DNA from: Collinsella tanakaei
Lineage (GTDB): Bacteria; Actinomycetota; Coriobacteriia; Coriobacteriales; Coriobacteriaceae
Length of the DNA stretch: 64,000 nt
NCBI RefSeq assembly: GCF_021531055.1
Contig: NZ_JADYTL010000004.1
Coordinates: 62,001 to 126,000, forward strand
Reading direction: 5' to 3'
Under the pieces are notes generated by a model, which ran no database searches, was not told the DNA's origin, and worked only from the letters and a program-made list of their open reading frames with translations. Below, in pieces: positions 45,196 to 53,926 of the stretch (its first letter is position 1; every line of letters begins with the position of its first letter). Both the position numbers and the translations under genes were made by a program.

Positions 45196-46497
45196 ATGAC
45201 GCAACGGACACTCGAGCCTCGGCAGCTGGCTGTTGTCGGAGTGACGCTGTTCTCGATGTTCTTCGGAGCGGGCAACCTCATCCTGCCGCCGCTTCTGGGC
45301 CTGCAGGCCGGAACGTCGGCGGTGCCGGCGACGGTCGGCTTTCTGATCGCGGGCATCGGACTGCCGGTGCTGGGCATCATCGCCGTGGCGCTCGCGGGCA
45401 CCGTGCGCGAGCTTGCCGGGCGCGTGCATCCGCTGTTCGCCCGCGTGTTCGTGGCCGCGGTGTATCTGGCCATCGGTCCTTGCCTGGCGATTCCCCGTAC
45501 GTCGTCCACGGCCTTCGAGATGCTGGCACCGCTGCTGCCTGCAGACGTCTCGCTGGATACCGTGCGTCTGGTGTTCTCGGTCGCGTTCTTCGCGGTCGCG
45601 TATCTGCTCGCCATGCATCCCGGACGCTTGACCCGTCTGCTGGGCCGGGTGACCGGACCGGCGCTCATCGCCTTGATCGTGGTCGTCACGGGTGCGGCGC
45701 TCGTCTCACCGGGTGTGCAGGCGGCCGCTCCGCAGGCGCCCTACGACCATGCTTCGGCGATCCAGGGCTTCTTGACGGGGTACCAGACGATGGATCTGCT
45801 GGCATCCCTCACCTTCGGCATCGTCATCGCGACGAATATCCGCGAGATGGGCGTCACGGAGCCGGGTCCGCTCGCGCGTGCCATCTCGAGCGCCGGCGTG
45901 ATCGCGGGCGTGCTCATGGTGCTCATCTACTGCGGCTTGGCCTACGTCGGTGTCAACGCGACCGAGGTGGCCGCCGGCGCGACCAACGGGGCGACGGTGC
46001 TCACGGCGTCGGCGACGGCGCATTTCGGGGCGGTCGGCACCGTGGTCGTCGCCGCGATCTTCCTGCTCGCGTGCCTGAACGTGTGCATCGGCCTCATCAG
46101 CTGCTGCGGTACGTATTTCTCGCAGGAGATCTCCGCCGTGCCGTATCGCTGGTGCGCGTTGGCCTTCGCCGCGTTCTCGTGCGTGATCTCCAACTTCGGG
46201 CTCGACGCCATCCTGGCCTTCTCGGTGCCGCTGCTCGGTGCGCTGTATCCCATCGCGATCGTGCTCGTGATCATGGGCATGCTGCATGGTGTCTGCGACC
46301 GTGCGCCCCAAGTGTGGCCATGGGTCGTGGGCGTCACCGCCATCGTGAGCGTCGTCATCGCGCTGCGTGACGCATTCGCGCCGGGTGCTTGGATCGCGAC
46401 GGATGCGCTGCCGCTGGCAGATATGGGGCTCGCGTGGGTCGCGCCGGCGCTCGTGGCGGTCGCGATCGGCTACGTACACGCCAAACTGGCACGGTGA
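45196..46497 (+). CDS. brnQ: Branched-chain amino acid transporter, LIVCS family
   Basis: A 433-residue cation-coupled importer of leucine, isoleucine and valine, with about 12 helices. The N-terminal LFSMFFGAGNLILPPLLG is the BrnQ signature; IPRTSSTAFEM and GFLTGYQTMDLLASLTFG also match the family. The start follows AAAGGA by 8 bases. It stands alone downstream of the peptide transporter, so amino-acid import is concentrated here. Confidence 0.94.
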   Translation: MTQRTLEPRQLAVVGVTLFSMFFGAGNLILPPLLGLQAGTSAVPATVGFLIAGIGLPVLGIIAVALAGTVRELAGRVHPLFARVFVAAVYLAIGPCLAIPRTSSTAFEMLAPLLPADVSLDTVRLVFSVAFFAVAYLLAMHPGRLTRLLGRVTGPALIALIVVVTGAALVSPGVQAAAPQAPYDHASAIQGFLTGYQTMDLLASLTFGIVIATNIREMGVTEPGPLARAISSAGVIAGVLMVLIYCGLAYVGVNATEVAAGATNGATVLTASATAHFGAVGTVVVAAIFLLACLNVCIGLISCCGTYFSQEISAVPYRWCALAFAAFSCVISNFGLDAILAFSVPLLGALYPIAIVLVIMGMLHGVCDRAPQVWPWVVGVTAIVSVVIALRDAFAPGAWIATDALPLADMGLAWVAPALVAVAIGYVHAKLAR

Positions 46498-46571
46498 TCG
46501 GGGGTCTGCTCGCCGGTTTCATATCCCTTGACGCGAGGGTGCCCTTGCCGCGGTGTCGACTGATCACCTAT

Positions 46572-46663
46572 GGAACGTTTCGGTGCTCAAAACGTTCCGC
46601 AGCCGCACAGTCGATTTCGGCCGTGTTCCATGCCCCAATGTCCTCCTGGCCCCTTTTGGGGCA
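46572..46663. repeat. Two inverted repeats in the brnQ-BMP gap
   Basis: GGAACGTTT (46572-46580) pairs with AAACGTTCC (46590-46598), and TGCCCCAA (46631-46638) pairs with TTGGGGCA (46656-46663). A GAAC-N4-GTTC motif (CGAACGCGGGTTCG, 46754-46767) and a -10-like GATAAT (46782-46787) lie further down. The gap 46498-46833 has no gene. Confidence 0.55.
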
Positions 46664-46833
46664 CTGGGTGCGTCGATGTCCCAAAATGGCAGCTTTTCGC
46701 AGGAAAAACCCATCATCTTGGTATGAGATGCGCAATAGTTCTGTCGCCTTCGCCGAACGCGGGTTCGCGTCGCCGCCGAGGGGATAATAGTCTCGAAGCG
46801 GGGGTCGCGAAAGCGGTGCGCGAGGAGGCTTCC

Positions 46834-48795
46834 ATGATCGAGGATTATCGCAAGGCGAGGAAAGCGGGTCTGCGACAGGTCCAGCGCGACGTGTCGGCGG
46901 GACGCTATCCCTATCCGGTCGCGTTGAGTGACATCCTCAAAGACCGCGGCTATCAAGGGGAGGTCCCCTTGGGAGTCATGGAAATCGACCTCTCCCTGAT
47001 CGTCGGCACACGCACGCACGGACGGCAGAACTCGTTTTCCGGCGACTTCATGCCGCTGCTCGAGGAGGACTCCGAGTTCGCCGCCAAATGGAGCGCCCTG
47101 ATCGACTCCCAACGTGACGTCGGTCTGCACGAGCCGATCATCGTCTACGAGTACCTGCAGCGTTTCTACGTCCAAGAGGGCAACAAACGCGTCTCGGTCT
47201 CGCGCTATATTGACGCGCCGACCATCACGGCCAACGTCACACGCGTGCTGCCCATGCCCTCCGACGACAAGGAGTCGCGCATCTACCAGGAGTTCATGCG
47301 CTTCTACCGCGTCGCGCCCATCTACGGTATCGACTTCTCGGAAGAGGGGTCCTTCGAACGGCTCGCCGTGTTCGCCGGGCACGACCTCGATACGCCGTGG
47401 CCCGAAGACGACGTCAAGACCCTGCGCTCGGCGTTCGGTGGCTTCGCGGCGTCGTTTGCCCAGCGCGGCGGAGATGCGCTCAACATGACCGCCGGCGACG
47501 CCTTCCTCGTCTACCTCAAGCTCTACGGCTACGAGCTCGCCGTCTGCGCCTCTCCCGTCGAGATCGCGGACCGCTTGGGGCGCATTTGGGGAGAGCTGCA
47601 GGTCAAGACGAGCGAGGATCCGATCGCGTATCTGGAGCAGCCCTCCGCGCCCGAGCGCGGGACGATCCTGTCGGACCTCAAGGGCCTGTACAAGAAGACG
47701 AGGCCCCTCAAGCCGATCGATATCGCGTTCATCTACGAGCGGAACCCGGAGACCTCCGGTTGGGCCGTCGCGCATGAGCAGGGGCGGCGGGAGCTCGAAT
47801 GCAGCCTGGGCGGCGTGGTCAACACGTCGGCATACTACGATTGCGCAGGTGACGCCGCCTTCGACGAGGCGGTCGACGCCGCAGTGCGCGCGGGGAACAC
47901 CCTCATCGTGACCAACGTGCCCACCCAGATGTCCCAAGCGTTGCGCGCAGCGGTCAGGTACCCCCAGCTCAAGGTGCTCAACTGCTCGGTCAGCCTGTCG
48001 CATTCGGCCGTGCGTACCTTTGCCACGAAGACCTACGAGGTCAAGTTCCTGCTCGGCGTGCTGGCGGCGAGCCTGTCGGACAACCATCGCGTGGGATACG
48101 TGGCGGATTCCCCGGTGTACGGCACGGTGGCGGGCATCAACGCCTTCGCCGTGGGCGTCCAGACGGTCGACCCGCATGCGACGGTGTACCTCAAGTGGTA
48201 CTCCGCCAAGGACTACGACTGGCGCCGCGAGCTGTCCGAGACCGATGTGCGCATCGTCTGCGCGCGCGACGTGCCCAACCCGCGGCGCGCGGACGAGGCA
48301 TGGGGCCTCTATATGGTCGAGCACGACGGCACGCGTACCCGCTTGGCAGAGCCCGTCTGGCGCTGGGGTCGCTTCTATGAACGGATCGTCCAGTCCATCC
48401 GCGACGACTCGTGGCGCCGCGAGGGCGACGAGCTGCGCAACAAGGCGCTCAACTACTGGTGGGGTCTGTCGTCGGGCGTCATGGACGTGCGCGTGTCGGA
48501 TGTGGTGCCAGCGCGTCAGCGCAATCTGGTCGAGGTGTTCAAGCAGAGCATGCTCGCCGGCCAGACCCATCCGTTCTCCGACGAGTTGGTGAGCCAGAGC
48601 GGCCTGGTCCAGCCCCAAGGGGCGCCGCGCCTGTCGAGCAACGACATCGCCCGCATGGCGTGGCTCAACCAGAACGTCGTCGGCCGCCTGCCGGAGGAGC
48701 GCGAGCTGTCCGAGCGCGCCTTGGACGAGGTCTCGGTCAGCGGCGTGATCCCCATCGATCCGCTGGTCGCCGCGCAGCGCGAGGCTAAGCGATGA
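46834..48795 (+). CDS. ParB-like domain fused to a cytoplasmic BMP-type binding domain
   Basis: A 653-residue protein without signal peptide. Residues about 95-140 look like a ParB/sulfiredoxin-type domain (IIVYEYLQRFYVQEGNKRVS, resembling the ParB 'G-x-R-R' core). The middle (150-290) is helical and unrecognised. Residues about 294-520 resemble BMP/Med-type periplasmic binding proteins for purine nucleosides (IDIAFIYERNPETSGWAVAH, GVLAASLSDNHRVGYVADSP, GTVAGINAFAVGVQ). Without a signal it cannot serve an ABC importer outside the cell, so it is more likely an intracellular ligand sensor. The start follows GAGGAGG by 6 bases. It overlaps the phosphoesterase gene by 4 bases. Confidence 0.78.
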   Translation: MIEDYRKARKAGLRQVQRDVSAGRYPYPVALSDILKDRGYQGEVPLGVMEIDLSLIVGTRTHGRQNSFSGDFMPLLEEDSEFAAKWSALIDSQRDVGLHEPIIVYEYLQRFYVQEGNKRVSVSRYIDAPTITANVTRVLPMPSDDKESRIYQEFMRFYRVAPIYGIDFSEEGSFERLAVFAGHDLDTPWPEDDVKTLRSAFGGFAASFAQRGGDALNMTAGDAFLVYLKLYGYELAVCASPVEIADRLGRIWGELQVKTSEDPIAYLEQPSAPERGTILSDLKGLYKKTRPLKPIDIAFIYERNPETSGWAVAHEQGRRELECSLGGVVNTSAYYDCAGDAAFDEAVDAAVRAGNTLIVTNVPTQMSQALRAAVRYPQLKVLNCSVSLSHSAVRTFATKTYEVKFLLGVLAASLSDNHRVGYVADSPVYGTVAGINAFAVGVQTVDPHATVYLKWYSAKDYDWRRELSETDVRIVCARDVPNPRRADEAWGLYMVEHDGTRTRLAEPVWRWGRFYERIVQSIRDDSWRREGDELRNKALNYWWGLSSGVMDVRVSDVVPARQRNLVEVFKQSMLAGQTHPFSDELVSQSGLVQPQGAPRLSSNDIARMAWLNQNVVGRLPEERELSERALDEVSVSGVIPIDPLVAAQREAKR

Positions 48796-49433
48796 GGATA
48801 CTCGTCATCTCGGACGTCGAGGAGTCGTGGCTGACGGACCATTACGATCGCGAGCGCATGGAGGGCGTCGAGCTCATCGTGTCGTGCGGCGATCTGCCGG
48901 CGCGCTACCTGGAGCATATCGAGACGCTCGCCAACGTGCCGCTGCTGTACGTGTGGGGCAACCACGACATGTCGTATGCGCGGCACGCGCCACAAGGGTG
49001 CATCTCGATCGAGGGGCAGCTGTGCGACTTCCACGGGATCCGCATCCTCGGCGTCGGCGGATCCATGAAGTACAACGACCGGATCTTCGGGTTCACCGAA
49101 AAGCAGATGCGCTCGCGCGTGGGCAAGCTCGCCTTGCTCGCCCGTGCGACGGGCGGGGTGGACCTCATGGTCACCCACGCGCCGGTGCGCGGGTACGGCG
49201 ATATGGACGACCTGCCGCATCAGGGTTTCGAGTGCTTCGATTACTACGTGGACAAGCTCAAGCCGGCCTACCTCGTGCACGGACACGTGCACATGAACTA
49301 CGGGCGCGTGGCGCGCACGATCGAGCACCCGTGCGGCACGAAGGTGGTCAACGCGTTCGGCGGGCATATCATCGAGTATCCCGACGAGCTGATCCGCGAG
49401 CGCGAGCCGTTTTTGGTGCCGACGGTGGGGTAG
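48792..49433 (+). CDS. Metallophosphoesterase (calcineurin-like)
   Basis: A 213-residue cytoplasmic phosphoesterase. The metal-binding blocks are SDVE with Asp8 (the usual His of DxH is Glu10), SCGDLP with Asp34, GNHD (56-59), THAP and GHVH near the C-terminus. The DxE substitution in the first block may change metal choice. The substrate is unknown (cyclic nucleotides, nucleotides or phosphoproteins are possible). Its ATG overlaps the stop of the ParB/BMP fusion gene (ATGA), so translation is probably coupled and the two proteins may work together. Confidence 0.9.
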   Translation: MRILVISDVEESWLTDHYDRERMEGVELIVSCGDLPARYLEHIETLANVPLLYVWGNHDMSYARHAPQGCISIEGQLCDFHGIRILGVGGSMKYNDRIFGFTEKQMRSRVGKLALLARATGGVDLMVTHAPVRGYGDMDDLPHQGFECFDYYVDKLKPAYLVHGHVHMNYGRVARTIEHPCGTKVVNAFGGHIIEYPDELIREREPFLVPTVG

Positions 49434-49523
49434 GGCGGACGGGCGCACACCGTGCCCGGTGTGTCGCGAGCGCTCGAGGGCCGGTGCGTCGGGATGCGCC
49501 TGCCCGCGTTTCGCCCGTAGCCG

Positions 49524-50309
49524 TTACGCCTCGATGAGCTGAACCTGCTGCTCGAGTTCCTCGCGCTTATCCGCGTCGATCTGACCGCTGCAGATGATCG
49601 CGGTGAGGTCGATCAGGCGGTAGAACGCGTAGAAGTCGCGGCGACCGATCTTGCTCGCGTCGGTGATCGCATAGCGGCGGTGTGCCTTGTCGAATACGAG
49701 CCGCTGAAGGCGCCCCTCGTCGATATCGGCGTTGAACAGCGAGTCGCCGACGATGCCGTTCGTGCCGATGAACGCCTTGTCGATGCCGAGCGGCGCGACG
49801 GCGTCCTCGGCCATGACGCCGACGAAGCAACCGGTCTGGCGGCGATACAGGCCGCCCACGAGGTAGAGCTCGACGGCGGTGGCATGCTCGAGCTTGCGGA
49901 AGATGGACAGCGAGTTGGTGACGATACGGACGGGGATATCCGGCAGGTAGTCGACCATCTGCTCGGCCGTGGTGCCGGCGCCGAGGAAGACCGTGTCGTG
50001 CGCCTCGATGAGTGATGCGGCGCGACGCGCGACGCGCGCCTTCTCCTCGGTGTGCAGATGGCGCTTCTCGGTGTGGCTGTACTCACGCGGCACGGGGATG
50101 CCGTCGGCGGAGAAGGTGTCCCTAAGGTTGCGGGGCAGGCGCGCGCCGCCGTAGACCCGCTCGACCATGTTGCGGTCGGCGAGCTCCTCCAGATCGCGCC
50201 GGATGGTCATCTCGGACACGCCGAGCGCGCGAGCGGTGTCGCTCACCGACTCGGTCCCCTCGCGGGCGAGCCGGCGTAAGATCTGTTCCTGGCGTTGGGC
50301 TTTGAGCAT
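49524..50309 (-). CDS. DeoR-family sugar regulator
   Basis: A 261-residue repressor. The N-terminal winged helix (SVSDTARALGVSEMTIRRDLEEL) is the DeoR signature. The C-terminal sugar-phosphate-sensing domain has the isomerase-like GAGTTAEQM, IVTNSL and GLYRRQTG blocks. Such regulators usually release DNA when a sugar phosphate binds. It is divergent from galK over a 429-base gap and probably controls galKT, itself, or both. The start at 50309 follows GAGGTGG; the ATG at 50348 has no site. Confidence 0.92.
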   Translation of the reverse strand: MLKAQRQEQILRRLAREGTESVSDTARALGVSEMTIRRDLEELADRNMVERVYGGARLPRNLRDTFSADGIPVPREYSHTEKRHLHTEEKARVARRAASLIEAHDTVFLGAGTTAEQMVDYLPDIPVRIVTNSLSIFRKLEHATAVELYLVGGLYRRQTGCFVGVMAEDAVAPLGIDKAFIGTNGIVGDSLFNADIDEGRLQRLVFDKAHRRYAITDASKIGRRDFYAFYRLIDLTAIICSGQIDADKREELEQQVQLIEA

Positions 50310-50738
50310 CTGGTACCACCTCTCACGTATTTCAACATAAACGAACAAACTTGGTCAACATCGAGGTGGACGGTCGGTCTTGGCGGGTGAGCGGTCGACG
50401 TTCACGGAGCCGCCACGTTCGATCAGGCGCGCCGGGTCCAAATGTTCGAGTCCGGGTTGTCACATTGGGGTCAATAGTAAGAAACAAGCTGGTAAATATG
50501 GGTATCAATGAGTGATGCCCAGCACTGTGCACATCGATGGATCCGACGGCCGAATTGGTCGCATTCCGTTCGGGTCGGGCGGTATCCCGTGTGCTACAGT
50601 CAGAACCAGAGATAACAAACCCTTACACAATCGCACAGTGAAGGTGAGGGCGTCGCGCGGATGAGGGCATGTGCTCCGCGCGATGGTGACATCCGCGGGA
50701 CGCCCGGTGCGTCCCGCCCGATAGAGGGGAGACACGCC
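50310..50738. promoter_or_regulatory. Divergent control region between the DeoR gene and galK
   Basis: No gene is seen. TCAACAT occurs at 50332 and 50355 near the regulator's start. Short AACAA(A/G)C strings recur at 50344, 50483 and 50615 and could be DeoR-type sites. TACAGT (50595-50600) is a possible galK -10. The long leader of galK (about 135 bases) has no riboswitch that I recognise. Confidence 0.4.
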
Positions 50739-51923
50739 ATGAGTTCGCCAGATCCCACCTTGATCGACCGCTTCGTCGAGCAGTTCGGCGGCAATCGGGC
50801 GCTTGCCCACGTGCACGCGCCGGCACGCAGCGAGATCGCCGGCAACCACACCGACCACGAGGGCGGCCATGTCGTGGCGGGCGCCCTGGACGTCGCCATC
50901 GAGGGCATCGCGGCGCTCAACGGCACGATGGTCGCGCGCGTGGCGAGCGAGGGCTACGAGCCGTTCGAGATCGACCTTTCCGATGTGTCCGCCCGTCCCG
51001 AGGAGCAGGTGAGCACTTCCGGGCTCGTGCGCGGCATGGCCGCGGAGCTGGCCGCCACCGGGCGCGAGGTCAAGGGCTTCGACCTCGTCATGACGAGCGA
51101 CATCCCCGGCGGCAGCGGCCTGTCGTCCTCGGCGGCGCTCGAGCTCGCCGTCGGCCGCGTGATGGAGACCCTGTGGCCCGGCGACCCCGTGACCCCGACC
51201 GCGATGGCCCAGGCCGCCCAGCGCGCCGAGAACGTCTACTTCGGTAAGCCCTGCGGCCTTATGGACCAGCTGTCCGAGGCCCTCGGCGGCATCGCCCACA
51301 TCGATTTCAAGGATCCGGCGCATCCGGTGTCCGAGAAGCTCGACTTCGACTTCGCCGACAAGGGTTACGCGCTGTGCCTGGCCTACATGGGCACCGATCA
51401 CAGCGTGAGCACGGCCGACTACGCCGCCGTGCCCGGCGAGATGCAGGCGGTGGCGGCCGAGTTCGGCCAGACGCGCCTGTGCGACGTGCCGGCCGAGGCG
51501 TTCGACGAGCGCGTGGTCGATCTGCGCGCCAAGCTCGGCGACCGCCCGGTGCTGCGCGCCCTGCACTACTACATCGAGAACCAGCTCGTCATCGAGCGCT
51601 GGGACGCCCTGTGCGCCGGCGATATCGACACCTTCCTCGACCTCACGCGCCGTTCGGGCGCAAGCTCGGGCATGTACCTGCAAAACGTCGCCAACGGCGG
51701 CAACGATCAGCCCGCCATGGTGGCGCTCGCGCTCGCCGAGCACGTGCTGGGCGACAACGGTGCCGTCCGCATCCACGGCGGCGGCTTCGGCGGCTCGATC
51801 CAGGCGTTCGTGCCGCTCGACATGGTCGACCACTTCGTCAAGAGCATGGATGCATGGCTCGGCGAGGGCAACTGCCGCACCTACCGCATCGCATCCGAGG
51901 GGGCGTATGCGGCATGGCTGTAA
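50739..51923 (+). CDS. galK: Galactokinase
   Basis: A 394-residue GHMP-family kinase that makes galactose-1-phosphate. The galactokinase signature is altered but recognisable (PARSEIAGNHTDHEGGH instead of the common PGRVNLIGEHTDY). The ATP motif is GGSGLSSSAALE, and the C-terminal GHMP glycine loop is IHGGGFGGSIQAF. The start follows GAGGGGAG. It overlaps galT by 10 bases, so the two are cotranscribed and probably translationally coupled. Confidence 0.95.
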   Translation: MSSPDPTLIDRFVEQFGGNRALAHVHAPARSEIAGNHTDHEGGHVVAGALDVAIEGIAALNGTMVARVASEGYEPFEIDLSDVSARPEEQVSTSGLVRGMAAELAATGREVKGFDLVMTSDIPGGSGLSSSAALELAVGRVMETLWPGDPVTPTAMAQAAQRAENVYFGKPCGLMDQLSEALGGIAHIDFKDPAHPVSEKLDFDFADKGYALCLAYMGTDHSVSTADYAAVPGEMQAVAAEFGQTRLCDVPAEAFDERVVDLRAKLGDRPVLRALHYYIENQLVIERWDALCAGDIDTFLDLTRRSGASSGMYLQNVANGGNDQPAMVALALAEHVLGDNGAVRIHGGGFGGSIQAFVPLDMVDHFVKSMDAWLGEGNCRTYRIASEGAYAAWL

Positions 51924-53581
51924 CGTCGACCTACGGGCCGCGTGAGCTCGCGGCCGATATCGAGGCGCTCGTGACCTACGCCGTCCGCTGCGGCCTCGTG
52001 CTGCCCGGCGATGCCGTCTGGGCCTACAACACCGTGCTCGAGGCCGTGGGCGCCGTCGGTCCCACCGCGCCGAACGCCTCGGTGCTGCTCGATGCCGCCT
52101 ACGCGGTGGCTCCGACGTCGCATCTGGACGCGGACGCGCCGATGGCCGTCGCCGCCGTCGACGAGACCTTCGACCTCGAGGGGACGGTTGAGCGGATCGC
52201 CGCGGCCGGCGTGGCAAACGGGCAGGAGGAGGACACGCCGTCGGGTGCCGATCGCATCGCCACGCGCGTGATGAACATCCTGATGCCGCGCCCCTCCGAG
52301 GTCGAGCGCCGCTTTGCCACGCTGTACCGCGCCTACGGTCCGGTCGCCGCGACCGACTGGTTCTACAAGATGAGCTGCGACAGCCGCTACGTGCGCAAGG
52401 CCGCCATCGCGAGGAACATCGCGTGGACCTCGGCGACCGAGTGGGGCGAGCTCGAGATCACCATCAACCTGTCCAAGCCCGAAAAAGATCCCAAGGCGAT
52501 CGCGGCGGCGGGCGCCGCCAAGGATACAGGCGACGTCTACCCGGCCTGTCAGCTGTGCATGGAAAACGAGGGGTATCCCGGCCGCGGCGCGGGAGCCGCC
52601 CACGGCGCGCATCCCGCCCGTCAGAACCTGCGCATCCTGCCGATCACCCTCGGCGGTGAGCACTGGGGTCTGCAGTACAGCCCGTATGCGTACTTCGACG
52701 AGCACTGCATCGCCATGAGTGCGGAGCACCGCCTCATGCACGTCGACCGCGAGAACATGGGGCGCCTGCTCGACTTCGTGGAGCTGTTCGGCCATTACTT
52801 CGTCGGCAGCAACGCCGACCTGCCGATCGTCGGCGGCTCGATCCTATCGCACGACCACTTCCAGGGCGGTCGCCACGTGTTCCCCATGATGAAGGCGCCC
52901 GCGGAGTCGACGTTTGCGATGGACGGGTTCGACGCCGTCTCGTGCGAGGTCGTGCGCTGGCCCATGTCCGTGCTGCGCCTGACGAGCGCCGACCGCGAGC
53001 AGCTGCTCGACGCCGCCGCGCACGTGCTCGACGTGTGGCGCGGCTACTCCGACGCCGCCGCCGGCGTGGTCGCCGAGACGGTCGAGGACGGGCAGACGGT
53101 GCGTCATAACACCATCACGCCCGTCGCCTGCAAGACCGACGCGGGCTACGTGCTCTATCTTGCCCTGCGCTGCAACATCACGACCGACGAGCACCCGCTC
53201 GGCGTGTTCCACCCGCATGCGCAGTGGCATCACATCAAGAAGGAGAACATCGGGCTTATCGAGGTCATGGGCTTGGCGATCCTGCCGCCGCGTCTGGTCG
53301 ACGAGCTGGGCGCCGTGCGCGAGCATCTGCTGGCCCATGCGGGCGAGACCGACCATGCGACGCTTGCCGCCGAGCTTGAGGCCGACCCGCTGATGGCGTC
53401 GCACGCCGCCTGGGCTCTGGAGCTCGCCTGCGCCCATCCCGACATCACCGCCGACACCGCCGAGCAGATCATCCGCGACGGTGTGAGCGACGTCTTCGGG
53501 CATGTGCTCGCCGACGCCGGCGTGTTCAAGTGGGACGAGGCCGGCCGTGCCGCGATGGTGCGCTTCATCGACGCCCTGTAG
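51914..53581 (+). CDS. galT: UDP-glucose--hexose-1-phosphate uridylyltransferase, family 2
   Basis: A 555-residue GalT of the second family, common in Gram-positive bacteria. The active-site region reads SILSHDHFQGGRH, with a further PHAQWHHIKKENIGLIEVMG block. It transfers UMP from UDP-glucose to galactose-1-phosphate, giving glucose-1-phosphate and UDP-galactose. At 555 residues it is longer than most (about 490-510), partly through an Ala-rich insert (AAGAAKDTGDVYPACQLC). No galE is in the window. The ATG at 51914 lies inside the end of galK, and no better start exists downstream. Confidence 0.95.
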   Translation: MAVTSTYGPRELAADIEALVTYAVRCGLVLPGDAVWAYNTVLEAVGAVGPTAPNASVLLDAAYAVAPTSHLDADAPMAVAAVDETFDLEGTVERIAAAGVANGQEEDTPSGADRIATRVMNILMPRPSEVERRFATLYRAYGPVAATDWFYKMSCDSRYVRKAAIARNIAWTSATEWGELEITINLSKPEKDPKAIAAAGAAKDTGDVYPACQLCMENEGYPGRGAGAAHGAHPARQNLRILPITLGGEHWGLQYSPYAYFDEHCIAMSAEHRLMHVDRENMGRLLDFVELFGHYFVGSNADLPIVGGSILSHDHFQGGRHVFPMMKAPAESTFAMDGFDAVSCEVVRWPMSVLRLTSADREQLLDAAAHVLDVWRGYSDAAAGVVAETVEDGQTVRHNTITPVACKTDAGYVLYLALRCNITTDEHPLGVFHPHAQWHHIKKENIGLIEVMGLAILPPRLVDELGAVREHLLAHAGETDHATLAAELEADPLMASHAAWALELACAHPDITADTAEQIIRDGVSDVFGHVLADAGVFKWDEAGRAAMVRFIDAL

Positions 53582-53609
53582 CGATCACCGATCATCCCTC
53601 TTTCTCATG

Positions 53610-53646
53610 GCGCTCCGTGTTCGATGCCCCGACACGGAGCGCTTTT
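53610..53646 (+). terminator. galKT terminator
   Basis: GCGCTCCGTGT and ACACGGAGCGC pair around a short loop and are followed by TTTTG, 28 bases after galT. Confidence 0.88.
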
Positions 53647-53650
53647 GTGT

Positions 53651-53730
53651 GTCGCGACAGGATGGCGACAAGATGGGGCCGGGTTCAAACCTGTCGCGAC
53701 AGGTTGGGGCCGGGTTCAAACCTGTCGCGA
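53651..53730. repeat. GTGCCAGGT-family repeat, copy 3 (tandem)
   Basis: Two tandem units each read GGGGCCGGGTTCAAACCTGTCGCGA, with flanking GCGACAGG / GCGACAAG. They are related to the 721-780 palindrome with GCCGGGTTCAAAC in place of GCCAGGTACAAAC. Confidence 0.75.
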
Positions 53731-53733
53731 AAA

Positions 53734-53797
53734 CATCTTGCCCATGGGTTTGTTTCATAAAGCGAGCTCCATCTGAAACAAACCCATGGGCAAGATG
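53734..53797. repeat. 24-bp-arm hairpin repeat (ATGGGTTTGTTTCA family, copy 1)
   Basis: The arm at 53734-53757 (ending ATGGGTTTGTTTCA) and the arm at 53774-53797 (starting TGAAACAAACCCAT) are perfect 24-base complements across a 16-base loop. A second copy lies at 61747-61810. Both copies are preceded by CGAAAACAT and sit next to a GTGCCAGGT-family repeat. Confidence 0.85.
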
Positions 53798-53824
53798 GGT
53801 GCGCCTTCCCCTGCGGCGCGCATT

Positions 53825-53865
53825 CTAAAAGGAGGGTCCCGCGCAGCCATGGCGCGGGACCCTCC
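53825..53865 (-). terminator. Alpha-galactosidase operon terminator
   Basis: On the minus strand GGAGGGTCCCGCGC and GCGCGGGACCCTCC form a perfect stem followed by TTTTAG, about 62 bases after the alpha-galactosidase stop. Confidence 0.9.
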
Positions 53866-53871
53866 CTGTGT

Positions 53872-53904
53872 GCGACAAGATTGAACCTGGCCCCATCTTG
53901 TCGC
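53872..53904. repeat. GTGCCAGGT-family repeat, copy 4 (short)
   Basis: GCGACAAGATTGAACCTGG and CCCCATCTTGTCGC form a single shortened unit with inverted GCGACAAGAT/ATCTTGTCGC ends, between the terminator and the stop of the alpha-galactosidase gene. Confidence 0.7.
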
Positions 53905-53926
53905 TTGGGGACGTGTTCTGCGTTAC

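Noticed and set aside
37777-45618. A single 2613-codon open frame on the minus strand across the opp operon
   Set aside because: Only its last 443 codons (the fucosidase) show a family. The rest is antisense to oppA-oppF, reads as His/Arg/Val-rich low-complexity protein and is explained by GC-rich codon bias.
46754-46767. LexA box ahead of the ParB/BMP fusion gene
   Set aside because: CGAACGCGGGTTCG has the outer half-sites but a GC-only centre, and such palindromes are easily formed by chance in DNA this GC-rich; kept only as a note.
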